This document shows, piece after piece, positions 1 to 9,328 of a DNA stretch of 64,000 nucleotides. Both the position numbers and the translations under genes were made by a program. The first letter of the stretch is position 1. Every line of letters starts with the position of its first letter. Below the pieces are notes generated by a model. The model was not told the DNA's origin and searched no databases. It saw only the letters and a list, made by a program, of their open reading frames with translations. The stretch lies in the IMG/VR virus record IMGVR_UViG_3300027754_003437, positions 84,929 through 148,928 of that record, one strand, 5' to 3'. The stretch is from a virus.

Positions 1-204
1 CACATAGTGTTCATTCTTTGCGTCAAATATCACGCAATGTCCGCGATCTAAATGAGTTTGTATTGTGTTGTGATATGGCCCATACATGTCATAATAAAAT
101 ATAGTGTCTGCATCATATGTGCAATCAGGATCCCAATAATCCACAGGATAATCCACAGGCACGGCCGGTCGAAACCAATTCGGTGACTGATCCTGCAGAA
201 ACAT
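1..204 (-). CDS. Unknown protein, N-terminal part (cut by window edge)
   Basis: An open frame starts with ATG at 204 and runs without a stop to base 1 (68 codons seen). It begins 10 bases after the stop of the radical SAM gene to its right, so it is probably the next gene of the same operon. The visible part is rich in Tyr, Asp, Trp and Pro, with the short internal repeat VDYPVDY near residues 17-23. I do not recognise the family. Short spacing, the same strand and the absence of stops support a real gene. Confidence 0.55.
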   Translation of the reverse strand, partial: MFLQDQSPNWFRPAVPVDYPVDYWDPDCTYDADTIFYYDMYGPYHNTIQTHLDRGHCVIFDAKNEHYV

Positions 205-214
205 GTACACAATC

Positions 215-1429
215 TTACGCATGTTTTTGGTACTGCAACAAGTCAGCCAATTCTGGTGCTACTCGGCGCAGGTCTTGGTTGCGTTTGCGATCTAGGTCAG
301 CAATTTTCATGCGTGTCATAAAGCCGTCGGTTGATGCACCTGAATTCATAAAGTCCCGTATACGATCAAATTCCCCACGATAAATGGTATTCACTGAATC
401 CAAGTATTCGGTGATGGCTTGTTTGGCCACATCGGGCAAACAAGCAATTGAGAAATACCAGGCATCGTGCATCATGTTCCAGTACACAAAAGAGAAACTC
501 GCACGGTTGCGTTCCAGCCAAGTCGCAACGTTGCCAAGATAACGCACATTGAACACGTTGACTGTGGTACACACTTGCAGTTGAATATTGGGGTGTATTT
601 CCTTTAGATCTGTGAAACGATCTAGATTTTCACAAACCAGAGCCCACTCAGCATTGGAGCGTTGATATTCAAAACGCTCGCCCACATCATCTATTGAAAA
701 TGCTATTTCCACTGTTTTAAAATGCTTCCAAATTGACTCAGCCTGCTCAGGATATTGTGTGCCATTTGTGTTGTAGTGTATTTCTACTTGATGCGCTATA
801 CCGCGATCCACAATGCCTCGAAGCATGTCAAAGTGTTCTGCAATCATAAATGGCTCACCGCCAGTGAATTCAATATAGCGTATGTCATCGACCACTGAGT
901 CAATTTGATCCCAGAATTGAGGATTGTCCCTGGGCCAAGCACCAGCACGTAGCATTGTGTAAGCGTGTGACTTTTTCTGTTCGTCCCGGGGCAATTGTGC
1001 AATTTCTTCTGCGGCAAATTGGCTGCTGGACCATGACCCGCATATACGACATTTAAGATTACATATATTGCCTAATTTAAGGTCCAGAAACATCAGGGGT
1101 TTGGCATCTGCTGTGAATTCTGACCCAATGCCCATGTGCTTGAGTCTATCCAAGGTGTGCATTCTTTTGCTTGTGCGCCCCGAACGCTCTTCTGACCAAC
1201 ACTTGCGACATGTTTGTGGTTGTTCGCTGTCCAGGAATTGTTGGCGTAGATTGCGCATGTAATTTGAGTTTTGTATGTCCACAAAATTGGCAGTGCTTAA
1301 TTCAAACTTATTTCCTGCGTTGTCTACAATTTCGTCATCGGCCAGACAGCATGGACGCACTGTACCAATGGGTGAGGCTTCTAGGCTAATCCAAGGTAGT
1401 ACACAAAATTTATCTTGTGGTAATTTCAT
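215..1429 (-). CDS. N-twitch radical SAM protein (404 aa)
   Basis: Radical SAM enzymes bind a 4Fe-4S cluster and cleave S-adenosylmethionine to make a radical that modifies a substrate. The core CxxxCxxC motif is at C123, C127 and C130 (CNLKCRIC), and the SAM-binding GGEP-type motif (FTGGEP) is near residues 188-193. Before the core is an N-terminal twitch-like region with FCVLPW at residue 8, a CC pair at 27-28 and CxxC at 74-77, expected to hold an auxiliary Fe-S cluster. This arrangement is the N-twitch radical SAM type known from phages and bacteria. It is the last complete gene of the leftward operon before the window edge. Substrate unknown. Confidence 0.88.
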   Translation of the reverse strand: MKLPQDKFCVLPWISLEASPIGTVRPCCLADDEIVDNAGNKFELSTANFVDIQNSNYMRNLRQQFLDSEQPQTCRKCWSEERSGRTSKRMHTLDRLKHMGIGSEFTADAKPLMFLDLKLGNICNLKCRICGSWSSSQFAAEEIAQLPRDEQKKSHAYTMLRAGAWPRDNPQFWDQIDSVVDDIRYIEFTGGEPFMIAEHFDMLRGIVDRGIAHQVEIHYNTNGTQYPEQAESIWKHFKTVEIAFSIDDVGERFEYQRSNAEWALVCENLDRFTDLKEIHPNIQLQVCTTVNVFNVRYLGNVATWLERNRASFSFVYWNMMHDAWYFSIACLPDVAKQAITEYLDSVNTIYRGEFDRIRDFMNSGASTDGFMTRMKIADLDRKRNQDLRRVAPELADLLQYQKHA

Positions 1430-1508
1430 TTAATGATCCATGTAATCGTTGTGCCCATTGTCCGTGACACACAGCACTATGGCTACAACCCAGTGCCAAT
1501 GCTGTCAT
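1410..1508 (-). CDS. Possible 32-aa peptide between two radical SAM genes
   Basis: An ATG at 1508 overlaps the TGA of the upstream radical SAM gene as ATGA, the usual coupled start in this operon. The frame runs 32 codons and stops at 1410, inside the start of the next radical SAM gene. The peptide begins MTALALGCSHSAVCHGQW. That resembles the N-terminus of SGNH/GDSL-type proteins (LxLGCSHT), so it may be a remnant of such a gene. A small Cys/His peptide between two radical SAM genes could also be a modified-peptide precursor. Without it, 75 bases between these two genes would be empty, unusual here. It may be spurious. Confidence 0.3.
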   Translation of the reverse strand: MTALALGCSHSAVCHGQWAQRLHGSLNEITTR

Positions 1509-3187
1509 TTTAATGCTGCCAATTCAGGCAATGCGTCTGCCCACGATTCATTTCTGATTCCATCAAGTTGATTGGTCTTTTCCCAGAACTTGTCAATTAA
1601 ATGGCTGTTGTCTGTTGCGTTCATAAAGGTAATGGCCGATTCAAACCCTTGTGTGGCACGCTGTAGCGGATCCCGGTCGCTCATCCAACTCAGGTGCTTG
1701 CGATATTTTTCTTCCAGTCGTTGTTTGTATTCCTGCGGTGCAATATCTATTCTATAGTACGGGGGATCTTGCAAGATATTTACATTGAGATCCTGGGCAC
1801 GAATCAACCCGGCAGCCACCCATTCGCGATGAAAATCTGGCAGGTGCCAAGCATTCATTATGCTCAAGGTAGGGCTAATATAAAAATCCACCCCAGGACA
1901 TATTGCAATCATCTCGTGACGGTTTTTTACCACATCATACCAGCGGGTACCTTTGCGTATGTATTCAGCGGGCAGTCCCATGCCATCTAGACTGGCGCCA
2001 ACAGATACTGATTTGAACTGTTTCCAATATTCAAATACACTGCGTCCTTTTAAATCTGTGTGGGTAAAGTTGGTGTTATACACCAACCGTACATGGAACA
2101 TTTTGCGTCGCACCAGTTCGTCTAAGATGCGATAATGCTCTTCCATCAACAATGGTTCCCCGCCGGCAAAGTAAATCTGCTCCACGTGCTCAATGTGTTC
2201 TACCAATTGATCCCATGCGTCTATTTCGAATCTTCCAGCATAGTTTAGTACCTTGTTGTGTTTTTTCCATTCAGGACCTGCCAATTGGGCTTGATCTTTG
2301 TACCAACTTGAACTAAAGATGTGGCCACAACTGCGACAACTTAAATTACATAGATTACTAAATCGAATGTCCCAGTAAGTCAATTCAAATTCATCCAATG
2401 TACCATCCGGCTGTGTGTTGTGAGTTTTGTTTATATGGTGTCCAAAGTGTTTGTTGGCACTGATACGTCCACTCATGAATCCCACTTCCTCTTGCTCGTA
2501 ACAACGATTACAAGCATGTACTGGAGTGCTATTCAGCATGTTTCTGCGGATCTCGCGTAGGGGCTCCTGATTCCATATTTCTTTTATGGTGTGCTGGCGC
2601 ATGTCCCCCATCGGGAACTGCATGTCTGCTGAACAACAAGGATATGCTTTGCCATTGGGGTAGGCGTGGAAATGAATCCAAGGCAGCATACAAAATGTTT
2701 TGCTTTTGGTCAGTAGATCCTGGTCAACTTGAGTCAACTGAGCCAGATCTATTTTCAATGGTTCTTGGGAATTATATGCGTTGCGCACGATCTTTTTTGT
2801 TATGTCTTGGGCATACACAACAATTTCAATTGGCACACGGTCACTGCTGATCCTATCAAACGATTTGCTGTATGCTTCGGGCAAGGTAGCATCTGTGGTT
2901 AACAATATAACAAAAAAATTGCTGATATCAATTTCGTTTAGACGTCTTTGCACTTGTTCTAGCAGTTGTCCAACCAAACTGTAGTTGTCTGAGTAAACGT
3001 CACCACGAGTGAGTGTGAGCAGTATGCGTTGGTTATTTTCAAACACCGGCTGATGCACAGAACCAAATACTGTTCGTAGCCAGGCTTTTTTATCAAAGTC
3101 AGACAAGTCATGCCATTGGTCTAGATCAATGACTGACACTATGTCATATTGTTGTTTTAATCTGTTTATCTCGTGTGCTAGTATCAT
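1505..3187 (-). CDS. N-twitch radical SAM protein with extra N-terminal domain (560 aa)
   Basis: I place the start at the ATG at 3187, which overlaps the stop of the upstream gene as ATGA; an in-frame ATG five codons earlier is possible. Residues 1-160 form an alpha/beta-looking domain absent from the other radical SAM proteins here and not recognised; it may recognise a substrate or partner. The twitch-like region follows, with FCMLPW at C166, a CC pair at 184-185 and CxxC at 226-229. The radical SAM motif CNLSCRSC is at C280, C284 and C287, and FAGGEP is near 340-345. It probably belongs to the same family as the neighbouring 404-aa protein. Confidence 0.87.
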   Translation of the reverse strand: MILAHEINRLKQQYDIVSVIDLDQWHDLSDFDKKAWLRTVFGSVHQPVFENNQRILLTLTRGDVYSDNYSLVGQLLEQVQRRLNEIDISNFFVILLTTDATLPEAYSKSFDRISSDRVPIEIVVYAQDITKKIVRNAYNSQEPLKIDLAQLTQVDQDLLTKSKTFCMLPWIHFHAYPNGKAYPCCSADMQFPMGDMRQHTIKEIWNQEPLREIRRNMLNSTPVHACNRCYEQEEVGFMSGRISANKHFGHHINKTHNTQPDGTLDEFELTYWDIRFSNLCNLSCRSCGHIFSSSWYKDQAQLAGPEWKKHNKVLNYAGRFEIDAWDQLVEHIEHVEQIYFAGGEPLLMEEHYRILDELVRRKMFHVRLVYNTNFTHTDLKGRSVFEYWKQFKSVSVGASLDGMGLPAEYIRKGTRWYDVVKNRHEMIAICPGVDFYISPTLSIMNAWHLPDFHREWVAAGLIRAQDLNVNILQDPPYYRIDIAPQEYKQRLEEKYRKHLSWMSDRDPLQRATQGFESAITFMNATDNSHLIDKFWEKTNQLDGIRNESWADALPELAALK

Positions 3188-4515
3188 AATGCGTTGTACC
3201 ATTCTTTTAATTCGGGAAATGCTGTGTCAAAGTCTTTTGATCTACGTTGATCATACTGTGAATAAAACTGTCGAAAATCATTTAATAGTTTGGGGCGATC
3301 AAATGCTTCTGAATGCGGGGTCTTGACCACATCCAAGTAATCTATTAATCGTTGTGTGTGATTGACTTCGTGTTCGTGTATGACGTCACTGTCAGACCAA
3401 TGCGCCAGCCATGTGACCAAGCGTTGTCTATATACTTGGCGCTGGGCGTCGGGTAGAATCAATGGTGATTGAAATGACGGAAAGCGTAAGATATTTAGTG
3501 TGAAACTTATAGCATCCTTTCCGTATTCCATTTTCCAATTCATTATGCACTCTAACAACTGATCCAGTGTGCTCAGGCACAGTGCATTAATGGTACACAT
3601 AACGTGTATGCCCCGGAACTGCCCCGAATCTAACAAGCGTTCTACATTGTTGGCCCAGTCGTCCCAGATCAGGCCGTCACGTATATACTCTGCTTGAGTG
3701 GAGATTGCCTCATTGCTTGTGTATAAGTCGATGGCCATGCCATGTGTACTGGCAAGTAATCGATCAATGTCAACTTCGGTGCCCAGATTACTATTGATAG
3801 CCAAGCGTGTGCTACTCTTGCCCTGATTATCTCGAAACCAATCAATGAGTCGCCAGGTATGGGCAGACATAAGGGGCTCTCCTCCGGTAATTCTAAGTTC
3901 CTGAAGGGTATGATGTAGATCTGTTTCCCACCAAGCAAAAAATGCGTCAATATAAGGATTAGCCTCTGTGATCCTAAACAGTTGTGCATTATCGTGAGTA
4001 TGAGTAAAGTGGTTGCGACCGTCACTGACAAGATCATTGTAGGGTCCATTTGTACGTATGTCCTTGACCCAAGTTGTGCTAAAAGCAGGATTACAATAGG
4101 AGCAAGCAAACTGACAAGTACGATCAAAAGCAATTTCCAGTGTGCGGAGATTGACGTCGGTATCGGGTGCAGTATTAAATGCTTCATTCAAGGCCTCTAT
4201 GGGGTATATCTTACTTTTGTACACACGGTCTGACACAGCGTCCAATCCCATGTCTTCGATCTTCCAACAATACTCACAACCTGCAGGACGTTCGCCCGCA
4301 AGCATTTTACGACGATCCTCTTTCTTTTGATCAGTGTTGTGCAGTAGCCTAGGGTTGGAACGTACTCGATCCGGGTCCACCAAATGGGCTGGCGGGTGAT
4401 GGCAACTGGTAGTCTGCCCTGATCCTAACCAAATGGTTGCGTTGTACCATTTCGCCGCACAGAAACTGGCTGAGAGAGGGTCTAATACTGTGTGTTTAAA
4501 TTCTAGATCATTCAT
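3184..4515 (-). CDS. N-twitch radical SAM protein (443 aa)
   Basis: The core cluster motif CQFACSYC is at C134, C138 and C141, followed by an ITGGEPLM motif. N-terminal cysteines at 19, 38, 80 and 83 (the last two in CEYCW) mark the twitch-like region, here with SCHHPP replacing the CC pair. It is a paralogue of the radical SAM gene at 6704-8083: both share the CxxxW segment, the HxP motif, NPY(I/V)xAFxAWW and TGGEPLM in the same order. It overlaps the upstream gene by 8 bases and the downstream one by 4, so it is translated within the operon. The substrate is unknown; glycosyltransferase-like genes flank the pair. Confidence 0.87.
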   Translation of the reverse strand: MNDLEFKHTVLDPLSASFCAAKWYNATIWLGSGQTTSCHHPPAHLVDPDRVRSNPRLLHNTDQKKEDRRKMLAGERPAGCEYCWKIEDMGLDAVSDRVYKSKIYPIEALNEAFNTAPDTDVNLRTLEIAFDRTCQFACSYCNPAFSTTWVKDIRTNGPYNDLVSDGRNHFTHTHDNAQLFRITEANPYIDAFFAWWETDLHHTLQELRITGGEPLMSAHTWRLIDWFRDNQGKSSTRLAINSNLGTEVDIDRLLASTHGMAIDLYTSNEAISTQAEYIRDGLIWDDWANNVERLLDSGQFRGIHVMCTINALCLSTLDQLLECIMNWKMEYGKDAISFTLNILRFPSFQSPLILPDAQRQVYRQRLVTWLAHWSDSDVIHEHEVNHTQRLIDYLDVVKTPHSEAFDRPKLLNDFRQFYSQYDQRRSKDFDTAFPELKEWYNAL

Positions 4516-5605
4516 TGAATAAGTTACTAACTATGTGGTTTTGTTCATCAGCCCATTCATACCAACGTTGTCTATTATGCAACAAGTCCGGTAGCATGCG
4601 GTTGTACATATCTAGTAGTTCAGTTGGGCTGGCTGTACTCAGTTGTTTTATTGCCGCAATCAATGCAGTGTGTAGTGTGTCATTGGGATCTATTGTGGGA
4701 TCAGGACGAAGTTTCAGTCCCGGAAAATAATGATCAAACATACGAAATCCATTGTGTTCCCAGAATTCGTAATGTTGTGTTTGTCCGTTGATCAAGAAAG
4801 GTCGCAGGCCAATAATGGGTTTAAAATCAATTTGATTTATAAATTGATTTCGAGGATTGTTACTGGTGCCACCTACTATGTGCAAGAAATGATGTTGCCA
4901 ATAATGCATATTGTGCAAACTAAAAAGGTCGTGTGGGATGTCGTGTGGGGTAGCGGCTGAGCTTTCAGGGTACCAGTGTCCGTATTTTACATAGTCCTGA
5001 TTTTTCTCTCCAATGGAGAAATAAAGATCCTTGTCCGGCCCTGTATCCCCGTCGAAAGATCTTCCCAGGGTCACTACTCCAAGATCCTTTAGATTGTGTT
5101 CGATTAACTTTTTTACAAATGCCAATCTATGTGGGTAAGGTTTGCGATTGTAACTGATAAACAAGTACTTGGGATCAGTCAATACTAATTCTTGTGTTTG
5201 ATATATTTCAAAATGATCTCTGCACACAATAGCAAAAAAGTTAAAGTAAATGGTTGTGCTGTCTGCAGGCGCCCAGATGGGGCTGGGGGTGTCAAAGTTG
5301 CCCAGGAAGTATGTGTGTTTGATCGCCAGGCGTTGGATTAGTTCCAGTACCACTGGTTCGTGATGCTGTGAAAAGTAATCCACAGTGGACACCACAAACA
5401 AGTTGTCAAACTGTTCTCCTGCTGTGAGTATTTGTTGCAGTTCCGCATCCTCGCTGGGCGGCAAGCGCCAGGTGGTATTGAACAGCAGATTGCGTTGCGT
5501 GGGGAAAGTCTGATCAATCTGTTGCTGAATACCGCGAAGTATTGACTGTTCGTAACTGCCATAAACCCATTGTTCAGGAAAGGAATTAATTATACTTGTG
5601 ATCAT
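4508..5605 (-). CDS. Exostosin/GT-B-like protein, putative glycosyltransferase (365 aa)
   Basis: The middle carries KYLFISYNRKPYPHR (residues 146-160), the FxxxNRxPxxHR segment that marks a group of GT-B or exostosin-like proteins common in aquatic phages and bacteria. The C-terminal half has a DFKPIIGLRPF segment near residue 265 and then a GFRMFDHYFP-like segment, matching the KPI...HPF...GF pattern of the same group. It shares this organisation with the neighbour at 5602-6720. Glycosyl transfer is inferred from this family resemblance, not from clear catalytic residues. It starts by an ATGA overlap with the upstream gene and lies between radical SAM genes. Confidence 0.55.
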   Translation of the reverse strand: MITSIINSFPEQWVYGSYEQSILRGIQQQIDQTFPTQRNLLFNTTWRLPPSEDAELQQILTAGEQFDNLFVVSTVDYFSQHHEPVVLELIQRLAIKHTYFLGNFDTPSPIWAPADSTTIYFNFFAIVCRDHFEIYQTQELVLTDPKYLFISYNRKPYPHRLAFVKKLIEHNLKDLGVVTLGRSFDGDTGPDKDLYFSIGEKNQDYVKYGHWYPESSAATPHDIPHDLFSLHNMHYWQHHFLHIVGGTSNNPRNQFINQIDFKPIIGLRPFLINGQTQHYEFWEHNGFRMFDHYFPGLKLRPDPTIDPNDTLHTALIAAIKQLSTASPTELLDMYNRMLPDLLHNRQRWYEWADEQNHIVSNLFNE

Positions 5606-6720
5606 TTGAGGTTGAATGTGCGGTCCACAAAGTCCAGGAACTGCTGGGGGAATTCAGCGCGAATTTTAGGGCCAAGGTCGGCCATATGCTGTTGATTATA
5701 CTTACTTATTTGTTCCGCCGCAACCAGGAATTTTGCCAGGTCTTGTTGACATAGATCTTGTACCACCGCTACAATTCTATCTAGTCTGTCTTGATTGTTG
5801 TCCATTAGATCAAATGATTCGTCTATTAGATGACTGTAGGTTTGGAATCCTTGTTTTTTTAAGTCCCGATAAAAACCACAATTGGCCACTGCTATCCAGG
5901 GATGGCCCATGGCAATGGGTTTGTATATCTTTTCACTGCGCAAACTGTATGGATAATCGCATACTGTTTCTGTTACCAAACTAAAATAGGTATCAACATA
6001 AGGTTCAGCCTGTATGTAGATTTCTCCCCAATGGTCATTAAATAATTCTGCCTTGACAAAGGAGTTTTGGTGTGCCATATCCAAGCCCACACGAAATTGG
6101 TCAACTTCATATTTTGCGGGCAACAACTGTATTTTTGAAGGTCTGGACAACAGATCAGTTTGGTATGTGTGATGGTACACTGGTGCAATGTCTAGATTGG
6201 TCCACAATGCCTGATCTAACAATGTACGCAGACTTTCAATCATGTATTTTCTGTGCGGGCGTGTGCGGCCATTTAAAAACAAGAACTTGTAGGGTTTATG
6301 TAGTTTGGCATATATTTCATCTACTCTGGCACATTGATCACGATTTTCTTTGTACTCATATGGTTTGCACAAATAACTGTCGTAGAACAAGTGCGGTAGG
6401 TCAGATTCCATGTCACCACAGCCTACCAGGGCCATTTTGTTCTGTTTTAATAAATCTATTAGACCCAGGCGTTCACATTGATGTTTCAATGTACTAGATC
6501 CTTCTGTAGGGTTGGCCAACACAGGATAAAAGAAACCAGTACTGGCCAATTCTTTAATCTTCACATGGTGCTGATTGAATGCTTGACGACTTATCACTGT
6601 GACAGAGCCTGCTTGCGGCTCATGCTGATCAAAATCCCAAAATGTATTGTCACAAAACTGTGCTATCTGTGGATATATTTCACAGAAAGTATCGCATATG
6701 AGTTTATGTGTTTTTGGCAT
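5602..6720 (-). CDS. Exostosin/GT10-like protein, putative glycosyltransferase (372 aa)
   Basis: I choose the ATG at 6720 (MPKTHKL), which overlaps the upstream radical SAM gene by 17 bases; the open frame extends further but would overlap it by almost 200. Residues 149-157 read LNGRTRPHR and residues 262-276 contain SEKIYKPIAMGHPWI followed by a GFQTY segment. SEKxxKP...HPxI is the donor-site signature of GT10 fucosyltransferase-like and exostosin-like GT-B enzymes. A nucleotide-sugar transferase is therefore likely, with unknown sugar and acceptor. It resembles the 365-aa downstream neighbour in layout, which suggests an old duplication. Confidence 0.62.
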   Translation of the reverse strand: MPKTHKLICDTFCEIYPQIAQFCDNTFWDFDQHEPQAGSVTVISRQAFNQHHVKIKELASTGFFYPVLANPTEGSSTLKHQCERLGLIDLLKQNKMALVGCGDMESDLPHLFYDSYLCKPYEYKENRDQCARVDEIYAKLHKPYKFLFLNGRTRPHRKYMIESLRTLLDQALWTNLDIAPVYHHTYQTDLLSRPSKIQLLPAKYEVDQFRVGLDMAHQNSFVKAELFNDHWGEIYIQAEPYVDTYFSLVTETVCDYPYSLRSEKIYKPIAMGHPWIAVANCGFYRDLKKQGFQTYSHLIDESFDLMDNNQDRLDRIVAVVQDLCQQDLAKFLVAAEQISKYNQQHMADLGPKIRAEFPQQFLDFVDRTFNLK

Positions 6721-8083
6721 GATACTCACATTCGGCCCACCAGGCACGCATTTCAGGAAATGTTGCCAAGAAGTCTGTGCCTCGGCGGCAATCATGTTCC
6801 GCAAAGAAACGATAAAAATCTGCACGAGCCACAGAATGATCTTGTGCCTGCGCACTACGCATCCAGGCAATGTCTCTATCCAGGCGTGCCACTTCATAGT
6901 CTTTGAATCCGTGATAGGGATTGGTGTCTGTGATTAAATTTTGACTCATCCAGTCTCGAACACTTTCTAGTCGCTGTGCATATGATTCAGGCAAGGTCTG
7001 TAGGCTTTGCCAGGCAGGCTGTCTAAGCACAGGTGTATCAAACCACACACGCTGATATGTTGTGCTATGTTTCCGACGTAGTTCCAGTATGCCCTCCAGC
7101 AGTTGTTGCAGACTGCTCACTGACAGATTGTTCATTGTGATAATAAACGTTAGACTGTTGTAGGAGGGCACTTGAGTCAAGTATTGATCCACACGTGACC
7201 ACACTAGATCAAACGTCATACCGTGTCGCATGTACTCTGCTTGAGCACCCCAGCCATCTAAACTCACATACTGCATGAAATGTTCTATGCGGCCATCACA
7301 AATGGTTTTGACAGCGGTCAGATACTTTTGAAACAACACTTCATCTACTGAGAAGTTTGATGTAACGTTCAAGTGCAGTTTCTTTGACGGATTTTCAATC
7401 ACATGGTCAAACACTCTGTATGTGTTCTTGTCCATTAGCGGTTCACCACCGGTCATTCTAAAGTGTTCCAGTGTGGGATATAGTTGGGGCCACCAGGCCC
7501 AAAATGCTTCTACATAAGGGTTATGCTCTCGGGCAGGAATAATGCGCCTATTCCCGGTAAAATGGTCCAGACTGTTGTGCGGAGTACTGGTAGCATAAGG
7601 CCCCATTCTCTGTGCTTCATCGTGCCAACTGCTACTAAATTGAGGACTACAATAACTACACTTGAGATTGCAAGCGTGATTAAAATTAACTTCAACATAA
7701 CTAGGGATAATATCATCTTCGGCTCCTGTCGAATTTTTTATTTGTTCAAAGTCCATGGCGGCCCAGGGTTCGCCCGAACGATAGTGTCGATCACTCAATT
7801 TGCCCCGATCTTCCATGTTCCAGCAATAGGAGCATTCTTGTGGCCGCTCATTGCGCAACATTATTTGTCTCTGTTGTTTTTTGTGCTCGGTATTGTGTAG
7901 AGCACTGGGATTGAGTTTGACTGCTTCGGGGTCTATGGCATGTAGCGGTGGATGGTAGCAGGAATTGTTGAGTCCTGTAGGCAAGTGCAGGCTGACTTGT
8001 TTCCATTTGGCCAAACATAGTGCAGGACCCAGTTTGTCTTTCATTTGCTCTGCTGAGCCCATGAACACACTCTTGTTATCCAT
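6704..8083 (-). CDS. N-twitch radical SAM protein (459 aa)
   Basis: The radical SAM motif CNLKCSYC is at C138, C142 and C145, with MTGGEPLM downstream. The twitch-like N-terminus has cysteines at 23, 42, 84 and 87 (CSYCW). It is the closer paralogue of the 443-aa protein at 3184-4515, sharing cysteine spacing, the NPYVEAFWAWW segment and the C-terminal RRGTDFLATFPE-like ending. Its start overlaps the stop of the glycosyltransferase gene upstream by one base (TAATG). Its position between glycosyltransferase genes suggests that radical chemistry and glycosylation act in one pathway; the substrate cannot be read from the sequence. Confidence 0.88.
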   Translation of the reverse strand: MDNKSVFMGSAEQMKDKLGPALCLAKWKQVSLHLPTGLNNSCYHPPLHAIDPEAVKLNPSALHNTEHKKQQRQIMLRNERPQECSYCWNMEDRGKLSDRHYRSGEPWAAMDFEQIKNSTGAEDDIIPSYVEVNFNHACNLKCSYCSPQFSSSWHDEAQRMGPYATSTPHNSLDHFTGNRRIIPAREHNPYVEAFWAWWPQLYPTLEHFRMTGGEPLMDKNTYRVFDHVIENPSKKLHLNVTSNFSVDEVLFQKYLTAVKTICDGRIEHFMQYVSLDGWGAQAEYMRHGMTFDLVWSRVDQYLTQVPSYNSLTFIITMNNLSVSSLQQLLEGILELRRKHSTTYQRVWFDTPVLRQPAWQSLQTLPESYAQRLESVRDWMSQNLITDTNPYHGFKDYEVARLDRDIAWMRSAQAQDHSVARADFYRFFAEHDCRRGTDFLATFPEMRAWWAECEYHAKNT

Positions 8084-9009
8084 TACCAGCCCTCTTGTTG
8101 ACGAATAATGTCTATTTCTCTAGTCATGATGCCACGGTTTGTAAAGTTTGATCGATAGTGATGCTTGAAGAATTGGCTTTGTTCTGCTTCCAGCATGGCC
8201 AAGGGCAGGTCTAGTGTGGTCCCTAATTCTTCTGCCACACGGTTGGCCAGCAAGCGCGGATCACTATCCTTTACTGTGTCCCACAGTTCACGTAGTCGTT
8301 CAAAGTCCTGTACCATTATGTAATCCACATTGGTCAGCATGGTCATATATGTGCCCATACGACTTCCTGCAATGCACCACATGCCATTTTCCACATCTGC
8401 ACCCACGTTGTGCCAAATAGTCAAATTATCTAGGTTGCGTTGATGCACACGTTGTTTGAAGTCTTGTATAGTGGGTTTGGAACCTTGATTCAAACACATC
8501 TTTACACCTTCACGAAAGCCGGCACGCCAGGCATGGAATGGGCTTTGGTTGGGATAAGTTGTGCTGTAGCAGTCATGCATGGCCCAGTACAAGGGATCAA
8601 AACAAAACTCTACCACAGTTTCATCGCGTCCGTCTGTATTCTCGTGTGTGCGCATGTTCATCACATGTTCTCGAGTCCATGAACTCAGGCCACCATTGCC
8701 ATACATGAGTCCGTTCACATGATTACGAGCCCGCCACCGGAACACAGCCCGCTCATGGTCTGATGTGGCAAAATCAAGTGTTTGATTAAAAAACGCCGGA
8801 TCGGGGATATTGTCTCCATCCACAAGGATAAATCTTTCGGTGTCACTTGCCAGGGCCGCGGCTTTGTGTGCCGCATCGCTTCCCAGTACACCATCGACCC
8901 TACGGGCCCAAGGCACCATGTTTTTAATTCGGATCCAATATTGTTCTTTTTCGGGTTCGTCATATGATAGGTAGATGCAGTCTAGGTCTGCAATGTCAAT
9001 AGGATTCAT
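8083..9009 (-). CDS. GT-A-like glycosyltransferase (308 aa)
   Basis: The N-terminal half reads RVDGVLGSDAAHKAAA (residues 37-52), then FILVDGDNIPD with the DxD metal site at D64 and D66. This is the layout of a GT-A glycosyltransferase-like family seen in large DNA viruses and phages, where DxD holds the divalent metal of a sugar nucleotide. The C-terminal half has many conserved-looking Trp and His residues but no recognised motif. It starts 14 bases before the end of the upstream gene and ends one base into the radical SAM start. Sugar and acceptor are unknown. Confidence 0.65.
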   Translation of the reverse strand: MNPIDIADLDCIYLSYDEPEKEQYWIRIKNMVPWARRVDGVLGSDAAHKAAALASDTERFILVDGDNIPDPAFFNQTLDFATSDHERAVFRWRARNHVNGLMYGNGGLSSWTREHVMNMRTHENTDGRDETVVEFCFDPLYWAMHDCYSTTYPNQSPFHAWRAGFREGVKMCLNQGSKPTIQDFKQRVHQRNLDNLTIWHNVGADVENGMWCIAGSRMGTYMTMLTNVDYIMVQDFERLRELWDTVKDSDPRLLANRVAEELGTTLDLPLAMLEAEQSQFFKHHYRSNFTNRGIMTREIDIIRQQEGW

Positions 9010-9328
9010 GTGTTTTCATACTCCATCTTTGGTAAGGCTCTGTTGCAGGCACTACTATGGCCACGTTGTCGGGATGGCAAGCAGTTCCTGTATCTGTAGG
9101 TGTAAGTCTGCGCACAGCAGATTTTAATTCAATCAGTTGACCCGCTTGCACTCGAACATTCATGGGTGCCCGAGCATAAGTTTCAGCATCAACATCAATG
9201 TATGTACCAGGTAAATCTTCCATGCTGTAGGTTATTGGCTCACCTGATTCGTCGTGGTACAAGCGCCATGACACTGATTGTGGTTCAGGCATGGCATGCA
9301 AGATTGCCCAGAATTCTTCAGCGTTCAT
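8996..9328 (-). CDS. Unknown 110-aa protein in the glycosyltransferase operon
   Basis: The start is placed at the ATG at 9328 (MNAEEFWAILHAM), overlapping the preceding gene by 11 bases; an upstream start would extend the overlap. The protein looks like a compact mixed alpha/beta fold without signal peptide or membrane segment. It has the segment SWRLYHDESGEPITYS near residues 20-35 and a Val-rich beta ending. I recall similar small proteins near glycosyltransferase genes in aquatic phages but cannot name a family. Tight coupling on both sides supports a real gene. Confidence 0.6.
   Translation of the reverse strand: MNAEEFWAILHAMPEPQSVSWRLYHDESGEPITYSMEDLPGTYIDVDAETYARAPMNVRVQAGQLIELKSAVRRLTPTDTGTACHPDNVAIVVPATEPYQRWSMKTHESY

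Noticed and set aside
3669-4187. 172-codon hydrophobic frame, minus strand
   Set aside because: It lies entirely inside the radical SAM gene at 3184-4515 in another frame. The apparent membrane segments come from out-of-frame reading.
6072-6497. 141-codon plus-strand Cys/His-rich frame
   Set aside because: It is antisense to the exostosin-like gene at 5602-6720, without ribosome site or recognisable family.
5602-6897. Longer version of the exostosin-like gene starting at 6897
   Set aside because: It would overlap the upstream radical SAM gene by nearly 200 bases, and the added residues look like out-of-frame sequence; the ATG at 6720 gives a 17-base overlap like other genes in the operon.
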